5,650 nucleotides of DNA from Acholeplasmatales bacterium (GTDB lineage: Bacteria > Bacillota_I > Bacilli_A > Acholeplasmatales > Anaeroplasmataceae): contig CAAGJD010000022.1 in assembly GCA_900770055.1 (NCBI GenBank), positions 1-5,650 on the forward strand, in the 5' to 3' direction. This document shows, one piece after another, positions 1-5,650 of this stretch (positions within the stretch are counted from its first letter, which is position 1; each line of letters begins with the position of its first letter). Under the pieces are notes generated by a model. That model did not search any database. It was not told the origin of the DNA and worked only from the letters and a program-made list of their open reading frames with translations. A program made the position numbers and the translations under genes.

Positions 1-596
1 GCATCCTCTTCATTACCGATACATACATCAACATATTCCATTAATGGACGCATAACAGAAATAGCCTTTTCACTAGTCCATAATTTCTTACGGAAGTTTA
101 AGTCAACTGAAACAGTTACACCATGACGCTTAGCAGCTTGACAAGCTAGCTTTAAGCATTCAGCAGACTTATCTGAAATAGCTGGAGTAATTCCTGACCA
201 GTGGAACCAATCAGCACCTTCCATAATAGCATCGAAATCGAAATCGCTTGGATCAGCCTCAGCGATTGCTGAATTAGCACGGTCATAAATAACCTTAGAA
301 GGACGCATAGATGCACCTGTCTCTAAATAATAAATACCAACACGGTCACCACCACGAGCAATAAACTCAGTATGAACACCATACTTTCTTAATGCATTAA
401 CTGCAGATTGACCAATTTCATGAGTTGGAAGCTTAGAAACGAAATAAGCCTCATGACCATAATTAGCACAGCTTACTGCAACGTTAGCCTCACCACCACC
501 ATAAACTACATCAAATGAATCTGATTGAACGAAACGAGTATTACCAGGTGTAGATAATCTTAACATGATTTCGCCCATTGTAACAATTTTTGCCAT
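1..596 (-). CDS. kdgK: 2-dehydro-3-deoxygluconokinase (KDG kinase), PfkB family; C-terminal part outside window
   Basis: This gene encodes a cytoplasmic kinase expected to phosphorylate 2-keto-3-deoxygluconate with ATP to give KDPG, the substrate of the aldolase at the head of the operon. The window holds 198 codons from ATG at 596; the family is usually 310-350 residues, so about 40% is missing, including the GxGD catalytic loop. Visible PfkB marks are GEIMLRLSTP (residues 8-17), the sugar-binding YGGGEANVAV (32-41), GIYYLETG (87-94), RPSKVIYDR (98-106), WFHWSGIT (130-137), DLNFRKKLW (165-173) and the NEED segment (195-198). Tyr89, Tyr104 and Arg106, and Arg169, sit where substrate contacts of known KDG kinases lie (from memory of the Thermus enzyme). 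A strong ribosome site AAGGAGA (612-606) lies 9-10 bp before ATG and begins just past the preceding stop. Arginine is mostly CGT and no isoleucine codon is ATA, which suggests high expression. About half of the aligned residues match the paralogue at 1086-2126. The exact sugar is inferred from family and context. Confidence 0.9.
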   Translation of the reverse strand, partial: MAKIVTMGEIMLRLSTPGNTRFVQSDSFDVVYGGGEANVAVSCANYGHEAYFVSKLPTHEIGQSAVNALRKYGVHTEFIARGGDRVGIYYLETGASMRPSKVIYDRANSAIAEADPSDFDFDAIMEGADWFHWSGITPAISDKSAECLKLACQAAKRHGVTVSVDLNFRKKLWTSEKAISVMRPLMEYVDVCIGNEED

Positions 597-613
597 TTTT
601 AATTTTCTCCTTT

Positions 614-1072
614 TTACTTTTCTATTTTAATTTTAACGACAACTTTTTCAACGATGTTATCATCAGCCTTACATTTAGCAAGATGAACATCCTCTGTATA
701 TACTAAAGCAAAGCCTTCCTCAAGTGTGAAGAAAACTGCGCCTTCAGCCGAATATTTAGTTACATCCTTTTCAGTATTATAAGGAGTTGTAACCTTTAAT
801 GTAGGGTTAGAAATATGAGTATAGCCAAATACTTCCTTACCCTTTAACACGATTTGCATATCCATATACTTCTCATGATTTTCAAAGAAGCATTCTTCCA
901 TTGGTTTAGCAACATATGTATCTCTATTAATAAATACATTATCACCATCAACAATAGTTTTTCCCTTAGGTAATGCTAATAAATCATTATTTAAAATATA
1001 ATCAATTGCAGTATCAATATTTTTTGCAATTCCTTTATAACGATATAAGTCTACTAATTTACCTACTATCAT
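614..1072 (-). CDS. YhcH/YjgK/YiaL family (DUF386) protein, possible sugar anomerase
   Basis: This is a 152-residue protein of the DUF386 cupin-like family, whose members include E. coli YhcH, YiaL and EbgC. The length is normal for the family. Diagnostic segments are GDNVFINRDTY (43-53), ENHEKYMDMQIVLKGKE (64-80), which matches the family pattern ExHxxYxDIQxxLxGxE, then FFTLEEGFALVYTEDVHLAKC (114-134) and the closing EKVVVKIKI. Glu64, His66, Asp71 and His130 are the likely metal or ligand residues. Family members sit in sugar-acid and sialic-acid operons; E. coli YhcH (NanQ) is reported to be an N-acetylneuraminate anomerase. An anomerase or mutarotase role on KDG or a uronate is therefore my inference, not something the sequence proves. 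It lies 13 bp after the upstream kinase gene and 17 bp before the next, with a strong AAGGAGAT site (1084-1077) 4-6 bp before ATG, so it is clearly part of the operon. The protein is probably cytoplasmic, as no signal peptide is seen. Confidence 0.88.
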   Translation of the reverse strand: MIVGKLVDLYRYKGIAKNIDTAIDYILNNDLLALPKGKTIVDGDNVFINRDTYVAKPMEECFFENHEKYMDMQIVLKGKEVFGYTHISNPTLKVTTPYNTEKDVTKYSAEGAVFFTLEEGFALVYTEDVHLAKCKADDNIVEKVVVKIKIEK

Positions 1073-1085
1073 ATTTATCTCCTTA

Positions 1086-2126
1086 TTATCTTACTACCTC
1101 AGCACTACCATTTGCAGCCATGAAATTTTCGATATCCTCACATGATAAAACTGATGCATCTCCATATATAGTATGCTTTAAAACTGAAGTATTTAAACCA
1201 TATAAAACAGCATAATCAGGATCATTAAAATTCTTTAATAAACCATGAATAACGCCAGATGCAAAAGCATCACCACCACCAATTCTATCATAGATATTGA
1301 ATCTAATTGGTTCAGTAAGCTGCCATGATAAGCCATCCTCCTCAGAAAGCTTAAAATAGTAACCAGCTAATGAATTCTCAGTAGCCGAATAAACAACACG
1401 ATCAGTACCGAAAATATAACGTAGTGAATATTTTTGTATCATCTTAGGGAAAACGTTACGACGCTTCTCTGATAATGATACCTTATCTAATCCCTTATCT
1501 AAAGGAATCTCTAAAATTGTATTTGCATCATAAAAACTTGCAAATACTACATCAACATATTCCATAAATTGCTTGTATACAGGTCTAGCTTCCTCAACAG
1601 TCCATAGCTTAGAACGATAATTGAAATCGAAGCTAATAGGAACATTATGCTTTTTTGCCTCTATAACGGCACGTAGAGCTACTGCTCTTACTTTTTCGCC
1701 TAATGCTAGAGTAATACCTGAAAGATGGAACCATGTTGCACCATCAAATATTTCTTCCCAATCAAATTCATCCTCCTGCACTCTTGTAATAGCAGAATGC
1801 TTACGGTTATAAATTACCTTTGAAGGTCTACCACCAAAGCCAGTTTCAAGGAAATAAATACCAATTGTTGATGAACCTCTTACAACATATCTAGTGTCAA
1901 CACCATTACTCATTAAATGGGTAATAGCTCCATCACCTAATTGGTTAGGTGGAAGTTTTGACATAAAATATGTCTTATGACCCATATGAGCTAGGGCAAC
2001 AGCAACGTTAGCCTCACCACCACCATAATTTACCATGAATGAATGAGTTTGATTAATAGTTGAATAATCAGGAGTTGATAATCTTAGCATAATCTCTCCA
2101 AATGTTAAAATTTTTTCATTTCCCAT
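1086..2126 (-). CDS. PfkB-family sugar kinase, probable second KDG kinase paralogue
   Basis: This complete 346-residue kinase is of the KDG kinase type. Motifs in order, numbered from ATG at 2126, are GEIMLRLSTP (10-19), YGGGEANVAVALA (34-46), GIYFLETG (89-96), RPSKVIYNR (100-108), WFHLSGIT (132-139), DFNYRSKLW (167-175) and the catalytic DRIGGGDAFASG (280-291), with Asp286 as the likely general base. The expected reaction is ATP + KDG to KDPG. Oddly, where the paralogue at 1-596 has NEEDA after MEYVDV, this protein has SFYDA, so the Asn-Glu part of the family's NxxE-like Mg/phosphate motif is lost. It may act on another sugar acid, or be slower. The reading frame stays open upstream to a TTG at 2135, but AAAAGAG (2143-2137) is 10 bp from ATG 2126 and almost touches the TTG, and homologues start at the equivalent place, so I chose ATG. 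That ribosome site is the weakest of the operon. It lies 33 bp after the aldolase gene. Confidence 0.85.
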   Translation of the reverse strand: MGNEKILTFGEIMLRLSTPDYSTINQTHSFMVNYGGGEANVAVALAHMGHKTYFMSKLPPNQLGDGAITHLMSNGVDTRYVVRGSSTIGIYFLETGFGGRPSKVIYNRKHSAITRVQEDEFDWEEIFDGATWFHLSGITLALGEKVRAVALRAVIEAKKHNVPISFDFNYRSKLWTVEEARPVYKQFMEYVDVVFASFYDANTILEIPLDKGLDKVSLSEKRRNVFPKMIQKYSLRYIFGTDRVVYSATENSLAGYYFKLSEEDGLSWQLTEPIRFNIYDRIGGGDAFASGVIHGLLKNFNDPDYAVLYGLNTSVLKHTIYGDASVLSCEDIENFMAANGSAEVVR

Positions 2127-2136
2127 AATTATCAAG

Positions 2137-2143
2137 CTCTTTT
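2137..2143 (-). promoter_or_regulatory. Weak ribosome binding site deciding the start of the second kinase
   Basis: AAAAGAG on the minus strand is the only purine-rich Shine-Dalgarno-like stretch before this gene. It is 10 bp from ATG 2126 but only 1 bp from the upstream in-frame TTG at 2135, so it supports the ATG start. It is weaker than the AAGGAGA-type sites before the other downstream genes of the operon. Confidence 0.5.
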
Positions 2144-2159
2144 CTAAATCTTATTGTTA

Positions 2160-2813
2160 TTACTTCTTTAATGCAGCTCTTGCATCAGCAACAGCCTTAA
2201 CATATTGCTTAGCTAATTCAGTTGTAGTAGCTAAATCACCCTTTACAGCAGGACCAGTTAAATGAGAACCAGAACCAACAGCTACAACACCAGCCTTAAT
2301 CCAATCAGCAACATTATTTAAATCTACACCACCAGTAGGCATAATGTTAGCTTGTGGAAGTGGACCCTTTACAGCCTTAACATAAGATGGACCAGGAAGT
2401 GAACCAGGGAATAACTTAACGATATCACAACCAGCCTCCATAGCACGAACAATCTCAGTAATTGTCATACAACCAGGCATATAAGGTACTTGGTATCTAT
2501 TACATAATTTTGCAGACTCTAAATCGAAACCAGGTGAAACGATGTATTCAGCACCTGCTAAGATAGCAGCACGTGCAGTTTCACTATCTAAAACTGTACC
2601 TGCACCAACGATTAGCTTATCAGCCGGGAATTTAGCCTTTAAAGCTGCGATTACTTTGTCTGCACCAGGAACTGTGAAAGTAACCTCAATTGCAGGGATA
2701 CCACCCTCGATACATGCAGCAGAAACATTGATTGCTTGCTCTTCTGTTTCAGCACGAACAACAGCAACTACACCAACTGCAGCAATTCTGTTTAAAACAT
2801 CAAACTTTTTCAT
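2160..2813 (-). CDS. eda: KDPG/KHG aldolase (2-dehydro-3-deoxy-phosphogluconate aldolase)
   Basis: This is a class I Schiff-base aldolase that splits KDPG into pyruvate and glyceraldehyde-3-phosphate, the last step of the Entner-Doudoroff and hexuronate routes; it acts in the cytoplasm, and family members are usually trimers. The 217 residues are normal length. Seen are VVAVVRAET (15-23), GIPAIEVTFTVPGA (38-51) with catalytic Glu43, VGAGTVLD (69-76), IVSPGF (91-96), YMPGCMT (111-117), the Schiff-base Lys133 in VKLFPGS (132-138), and the phosphate-binding PTGGV (159-163) and VGSGSHL (179-185). Pro49 stands where E. coli Eda has Arg49, as in the TTPGA-type aldolases of Bacillota, so this is not a defect. 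The ATG at 2813 has AAGAGGT (2828-2822) 8 bp upstream. It is the first gene of the operon, about 50 bp from the predicted transcript start. None of its 14 isoleucine codons is ATA, unlike the neighbouring permease gene, which fits high expression. Confidence 0.95.
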   Translation of the reverse strand: MKKFDVLNRIAAVGVVAVVRAETEEQAINVSAACIEGGIPAIEVTFTVPGADKVIAALKAKFPADKLIVGAGTVLDSETARAAILAGAEYIVSPGFDLESAKLCNRYQVPYMPGCMTITEIVRAMEAGCDIVKLFPGSLPGPSYVKAVKGPLPQANIMPTGGVDLNNVADWIKAGVVAVGSGSHLTGPAVKGDLATTTELAKQYVKAVADARAALKK

Positions 2814-2832
2814 ATAAATATACCTCTTTCTA

Positions 2833-2852
2833 TCAATTGATTATATAATTGA
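2833..2852. repeat. Inverted repeat in the eda leader, possible operator
   Basis: TCAATT (2833-2838) and AATTGA (2847-2852) form 6 bp arms around an 8 bp spacer; the left arm is also inside the perfect palindrome TCAATTGA (2833-2840). It lies between the predicted transcript start near 2864 and the eda ribosome site, a usual place for a repressor site. The region is so AT-rich that chance is a real alternative, and the repeat fits no regulator motif that I recognise. Confidence 0.3.
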
Positions 2853-2870
2853 AAATTATATTACTATTAT

Positions 2871-2899
2871 ATTATAAGTTTAAAAGCTTTTTTTGTCAA
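2871..2899 (-). promoter_or_regulatory. Consensus sigma-A promoter of the KDG operon
   Basis: On the minus strand TTGACA (2899-2894) and TATAAT (2876-2871) are separated by exactly 17 bp, a full match to the housekeeping consensus. Transcription should start near 2864, leaving a leader of about 50 nt before the eda ATG. The spacer contains the 10 bp palindrome AAAAGCTTTT (2882-2891), close to its middle, where a repressor could block polymerase. A promoter this strong for a catabolic operon suggests control by a repressor, but the regulator is not in the window. Confidence 0.85.
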
Positions 2900-2929
2900 T
2901 GTGGGCTTTATTGTAAAAAATAACTATTT

Positions 2930-2951
2930 AACATTTTTCTAAACATTTTTC
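2930..2951. repeat. Direct repeat AACATTTTTC, 12 bp period, between divergent promoters
   Basis: Two identical copies of AACATTTTTC lie at 2930-2939 and 2942-2951, separated by 2 bp. They are just upstream of the -35 of the rightward permease promoter and 30-50 bp behind the -35 of the leftward operon promoter, a position suited to an activator. A chance repeat in T-rich DNA is possible. Confidence 0.35.
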
Positions 2952-2957
2952 CCTATA

Positions 2958-2985
2958 TTGTATTTTATTAAAGTTGTTATATAAT
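2958..2985 (+). promoter_or_regulatory. Probable promoter of the permease gene
   Basis: TTGTAT (2958-2963) and TATAAT (2980-2985) are spaced by 16 bp. The -10 matches the consensus; the -35 matches in three of six bases. The predicted start near 2992 would fall at the ribosome binding site, giving a leader of only about 10 nt, so either the mRNA has a very short leader or the true promoter lies slightly upstream. Confidence 0.45.
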
Positions 2986-3002
2986 ATTTTAGGGTGATGT
3001 AT

Positions 3003-4304
3003 ATGATAATAGCTATTGTTTTGGCTTTAATTGCAATAATTACTATGTTGATATTCATTCTTTTTAAGCCAAGTATAAAAATTGGAAAAATCGTTATAGA
3101 TACATTCTATTTACCAATAATAATTATCGCAATCATATTATTAGTATTTCCTATTTTTGATAAATCTAAATTTATAAATATTATATTTTCTAACTCACCA
3201 CTAAATCCAATTAAAATTTTAATTTTATTTATATGTGTTTCAATGATTTCAATAGCACTTGATGAGGCTGGTTTTTTTAGTTACATAGCTACTATATTTA
3301 TTAATAAATATAAATCATCTCAACTTAAGCTATTTTTTGTATTATATCTAGTTATAGCAACATTAACAGTATTTACTTCAAATGATATTGTTATTCTTAC
3401 CTTCACACCATTTATTTTATACTTTTCAAAAAGAGGTAAAATAAATCCTATACCATATCTTGTTATGGAATTTGTAGCAGCTAATACCTATTCAATGATA
3501 TTAGCTATAGGTAATCCAACAAATATCTATTTAGCAAGTGCCTTTAGCTTAGATTTTATATCTTATTTTCTAAATATGCTAATACCTAGCCTAGCTATTG
3601 GTATAGCATCACTATTAACTTTATTTTTATTATTTAGAAAAAAATTAAAAGAGCCTATTTCAAGCTTTGATATTAATAAGCCAAGCATAACTAATAAACC
3701 ACTATGTATTATCTGTTTAATCCATCTTATATTAACAACCATTCTCCTTGCTGTAAGTAATTATATAGGATTAGAAATGTGGTTAATATGCCTTATCCTT
3801 GCTACATCACTATTAATATTCTTAATAGGATTTAGCATCAAAAGAAAAACTATTGTTTATGTTACATCGACCTTAAAAAGAATTCCTTACAGCTTAATTC
3901 CATTTATCTTGGGAATGTTTACAATAATTATGGCACTTGATTCACACAATGTATTTGACTATATTGCTAATACTTTTAGTTATTTGGGCAACTACATACC
4001 ACTTGAGATTATATACCTAATATCATCAACACTAAGCTGTAATATTGTTAATAATATTCCAATGACATTAGCCTTCGAATCAATATTATCTTCTACTACT
4101 AATTATCAGCTTGTTTATGCAACAATAATCGGTTCTAATCTTGGTGCTATTTTAACACCAGTAGGTGCTTTAGCAGGTATTATGTGGCTTAGAATATTAA
4201 AAACTAATAATGTAAAATATTCATTTATTGACTTTCTAAAAAATGGAATAATTATAACAAGTATTATTTTAGTTGTGGCTTCAATCACATTAATAATAAT
4301 CTAA
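3003..4304 (+). CDS. ArsB/NhaD-type (ion transporter superfamily) membrane permease
   Basis: This is a very hydrophobic integral membrane protein of 433 residues with roughly ten or more membrane segments, a normal size for the ArsB/NhaD and SLC13-like superfamily. Family marks, numbered from ATG 3003, are SIALDEAGFF (83-92), FTSNDIVILTFTP (124-136), AANTYSMILAIGNPTNI (159-175), CNIVNNIPMTL (346-356), and GSNLGAILTPVGALAGIMWL (377-396). These correspond to the two inverted halves with paired Asn/Pro re-entrant motifs. Transport of arsenite, Na+/H+ or an organic or inorganic anion is possible, and the sequence does not say which. In-frame GTG 2994 and ATG 2997 also exist, but AGGG (2991-2994) is 8 bp from ATG 3003, and GGTGAT (2993-2998) matches the anti-Shine-Dalgarno region, so ATG 3003 is preferred. 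ATA is common among the isoleucine codons (6 of the first 12), unlike the adjacent aldolase. It is divergent from the KDG operon and ends at a terminator, so it looks monocistronic. Confidence 0.85.
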   Translation: MIIAIVLALIAIITMLIFILFKPSIKIGKIVIDTFYLPIIIIAIILLVFPIFDKSKFINIIFSNSPLNPIKILILFICVSMISIALDEAGFFSYIATIFINKYKSSQLKLFFVLYLVIATLTVFTSNDIVILTFTPFILYFSKRGKINPIPYLVMEFVAANTYSMILAIGNPTNIYLASAFSLDFISYFLNMLIPSLAIGIASLLTLFLLFRKKLKEPISSFDINKPSITNKPLCIICLIHLILTTILLAVSNYIGLEMWLICLILATSLLIFLIGFSIKRKTIVYVTSTLKRIPYSLIPFILGMFTIIMALDSHNVFDYIANTFSYLGNYIPLEIIYLISSTLSCNIVNNIPMTLAFESILSSTTNYQLVYATIIGSNLGAILTPVGALAGIMWLRILKTNNVKYSFIDFLKNGIIITSIILVVASITLIII

Positions 4305-4305
4305 T

Positions 4306-4327
4306 AAAGGGCTCCTTGAGCCCTTTT
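4306..4327. terminator. Bidirectional intrinsic terminator between convergent genes
   Basis: AAAGGGCTC (4306-4314) pairs with GAGCCCTTT (4318-4326) in a 9 bp stem with a CTT loop, and a T-run ends it on the plus strand (TTTT, 4324-4327). On the minus strand the same stem is followed by TTTATTAG. It starts 1 bp after the permease stop and lies 11 bp beyond the histidine kinase stop, so it can serve both genes. Confidence 0.88.
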
Positions 4328-4337
4328 CTAAATATAA

Positions 4338-5650
4338 TTATTTTAAGATTTTACATATTTCAAATAAAAGCTTTTCAAATTCGATAGGCTTTGATACATG
4401 TCCATTCATTCCTGATGCAAGTGCCTCATTAATATCCTCATCAAAAGCATTAGCTGTCATCGCTATAATTGGAATATTTGCTAGAGCTTCATTATCAAGC
4501 ATTCTAATTTTCTTTGCTGAATCATAACCATTCATAATAGGCATTTGAACATCCATTAATATTAAATCATAATAACCAATAGATGATATTTCTACCTTTT
4601 TATAAGCATCAAGTCCATTAATACTTCTTTCAACAACAGCTCCTAAGGCAGATAATAGCTCATAAACTATTTCATAATTTAAATCATTATCATCTACAAC
4701 TAATATTCTTTTATTATTTAATGAATACTCATCTAATGTAACATTAGAGTTTTCTTCTTTACTTGCGTGCTTAAAACTAAGATTTAAAGTAAACTTAGTA
4801 CCTTTACCTGAAACTGATTTTACATCAATAGATCCTCCCATAAGATCGACAAGACTCTTTACAATTGAAAGACCAAGTCCAGTTCCCTCAATGCCACTTT
4901 CAGTGGTACTTTTTTCTCTTTCAAATGGTTTAAAAAGCTTATTTAAAAATACTTCATCTATTCCAATACCATTATCAGCGACAATAAATTCATAATTAGA
5001 CTCTTCTTCATTTGAAGTTATTTCATTTATTGTAAATACTACAATACCATCCTTAAGAGAATACTTTATTGAATTACTTAATAAATTAATTAATATTTGA
5101 GTAATCTTAAGCTTGTCAGAAATTACTTCATCATTATTAACATTAATTTCAAACTTAAAATCTAAATTTTTATTAGCCACTTGATTTTGAATAATTTTTA
5201 AAACTGATTGCGTAATATCATTTAAGCTACATTCCTTTAGTTCAAGTGAGATTTTTCCACTTTCAATTTTATTCATGTCTAAAACATTATTTATTAATTC
5301 TAATAAATGATTTCCAGAAGAAGATATTTTATTTAGACAATCCTTAACCTTCTCTTTATTATCAATATACATATTAGCTATTTCTGTATATCCTAAGATG
5401 GCATTCATAGGTGTTCTAATATCATGGCTAACATTAGATAAGAAATGACTTTTTGCAGAATTTGCTCTTTGAGCCTCCTCTAAAGCATCCTCAATTAGCT
5501 TTCTTTGTTTTATGTCTTTATTTATATCATCATCAACATTCATTATCGCAATAACAACATTACGATTATCACCCTCAAAGGATTGTAATACAATATACAT
5601 ACGGTACCATTTTGTAACACCATTAAATATTTGTCTATATACACATGAAA
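4338..5650 (-). CDS. Hybrid sensor histidine kinase/response regulator, N-terminus outside window
   Basis: This multidomain signalling kinase passes phosphate from a His to an Asp on its own receiver. Positions are numbered from the internal Met at 5600. The end of a PAS domain (WYRMYIVLQSFEGD, about -3 to 11) leads into a helical linker (26-50). HisKA has the H-box FLSNVSHDIRTP with His59. The HATPase has the N-box (Asn172, Asn176), DNGIGID (209-215), FKPFERE (223-229) and GTGLGLSIVK (239-248). The C-terminal receiver has LVVDDN (300-305), phosphoacceptor Asp350 in LILMDVQMP, Thr382 and Lys404. The frame stays open from 5600 to the window edge with coding that continues the PAS fold (Tyr-Arg-Gln-Ile-Phe-Asn-Gly), so Met 5600 is not the start. 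No output domain or Hpt domain follows the receiver, so a separate Hpt partner or a regulatory receiver is inferred. The signal sensed is unknown, since any earlier sensor or membrane region is not visible. TAA stop at 4338, close to the shared terminator. Confidence 0.92.
   Translation of the reverse strand, partial: SCVYRQIFNGVTKWYRMYIVLQSFEGDNRNVVIAIMNVDDDINKDIKQRKLIEDALEEAQRANSAKSHFLSNVSHDIRTPMNAILGYTEIANMYIDNKEKVKDCLNKISSSGNHLLELINNVLDMNKIESGKISLELKECSLNDITQSVLKIIQNQVANKNLDFKFEINVNNDEVISDKLKITQILINLLSNSIKYSLKDGIVVFTINEITSNEEESNYEFIVADNGIGIDEVFLNKLFKPFEREKSTTESGIEGTGLGLSIVKSLVDLMGGSIDVKSVSGKGTKFTLNLSFKHASKEENSNVTLDEYSLNNKRILVVDDNDLNYEIVYELLSALGAVVERSINGLDAYKKVEISSIGYYDLILMDVQMPIMNGYDSAKKIRMLDNEALANIPIIAMTANAFDEDINEALASGMNGHVSKPIEFEKLLFEICKILK

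Noticed and set aside
973..1215. Plus-strand open frame of 80 codons
   Set aside because: It lies antisense across the DUF386 gene and the end of the kinase gene, has no ribosome site that I can see and resembles no protein family.
1621..1812. Plus-strand open frame of 63 codons
   Set aside because: It is wholly antisense to the well-conserved kinase gene and has no coding features of its own.
2664..2669. Missing Arg49 equivalent in the aldolase as a sign of inactivity
   Set aside because: Bacillota aldolases of the TTPGA type have Pro here and are active; Glu43 and Lys133 are both present.
2542..2817. Plus-strand open frame of 91 codons
   Set aside because: It mirrors the aldolase gene, and its Ala/Ser/Thr-rich product is typical of an antisense shadow.
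2814..2864. Riboswitch or attenuator in the eda leader
   Set aside because: The leader is only about 50 nt, AT-rich, and shows no strong stem or terminator-like hairpin.
2814..2993. Catabolite-repression (cre) site
   Set aside because: The cre consensus needs a central CG, and this intergenic stretch has no CG dinucleotide.
3003..4304. Permease as the uronate or KDG uptake system
   Set aside because: Its motifs are of the ArsB/NhaD superfamily, not of the KdgT, MFS hexuronate or TRAP families, and it is on the opposite strand from the operon.
5598..5600. ATG as start of the histidine kinase
   Set aside because: The frame is open to the window edge, the upstream residues continue a PAS domain, and no ribosome site precedes this Met.
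1..5650. CRISPR arrays, tRNA or rRNA genes, insertion sequences, phage genes
   Set aside because: No spaced repeats, tRNA-like cloverleaf, transposase or phage-type genes were seen; the genes fill the window apart from about 190 bp of control region.

Overview
The window comes from an AT-rich, low-GC Gram-positive-type bacterium. I infer Bacillota, possibly a gut Bacilli/Erysipelotrichia-like lineage; the sequence does not fix the genus. The evidence is strong AAGGAGA-type ribosome binding sites, a consensus sigma-A promoter, very AT-rich spacers and TAA as the stop of all five genes whose ends are visible. Tryptophan is read from TGG and no in-frame TGA was met, so the standard code fits.

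Left part (1-2899, minus strand): one operon for the last steps of hexuronate/2-keto-3-deoxygluconate (KDG) breakdown, read right to left. A promoter matching the consensus exactly (TTGACA, 17 bp, TATAAT) drives a KDPG aldolase (eda). Next come a PfkB-family sugar kinase of the KDG kinase type, a small YhcH/YjgK/YiaL (DUF386) sugar-binding protein, and a second, related KDG kinase that runs off the left edge. Spacers are 33, 13 and 17 bp, with no terminator between genes. Together the kinase(s) would make KDPG from KDG and the aldolase would split it to pyruvate and glyceraldehyde-3-phosphate. The DUF386 protein may be an anomerase or other accessory factor. The genes that make KDG, and any transporter, must lie outside the window.

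Middle (2814-3002): a short AT-rich divergent control region with no gene. It holds the operon promoter, a plausible promoter for the rightward gene, and small palindromes and a direct repeat that could be regulator sites.

Right part: a plus-strand ArsB/NhaD-type ion or anion permease (3003-4304), then a hairpin terminator that works for both convergent genes. Last is a minus-strand hybrid sensor histidine kinase (end of a PAS domain, HisKA, HATPase, receiver) that is open at the right edge and so incomplete at its N-terminus.

Most of the window is ordinary metabolism and signalling. The points most worth a second look are the two unequal KDG kinases in one operon, one of which has lost a motif of the family, and the DUF386 protein placed between them.
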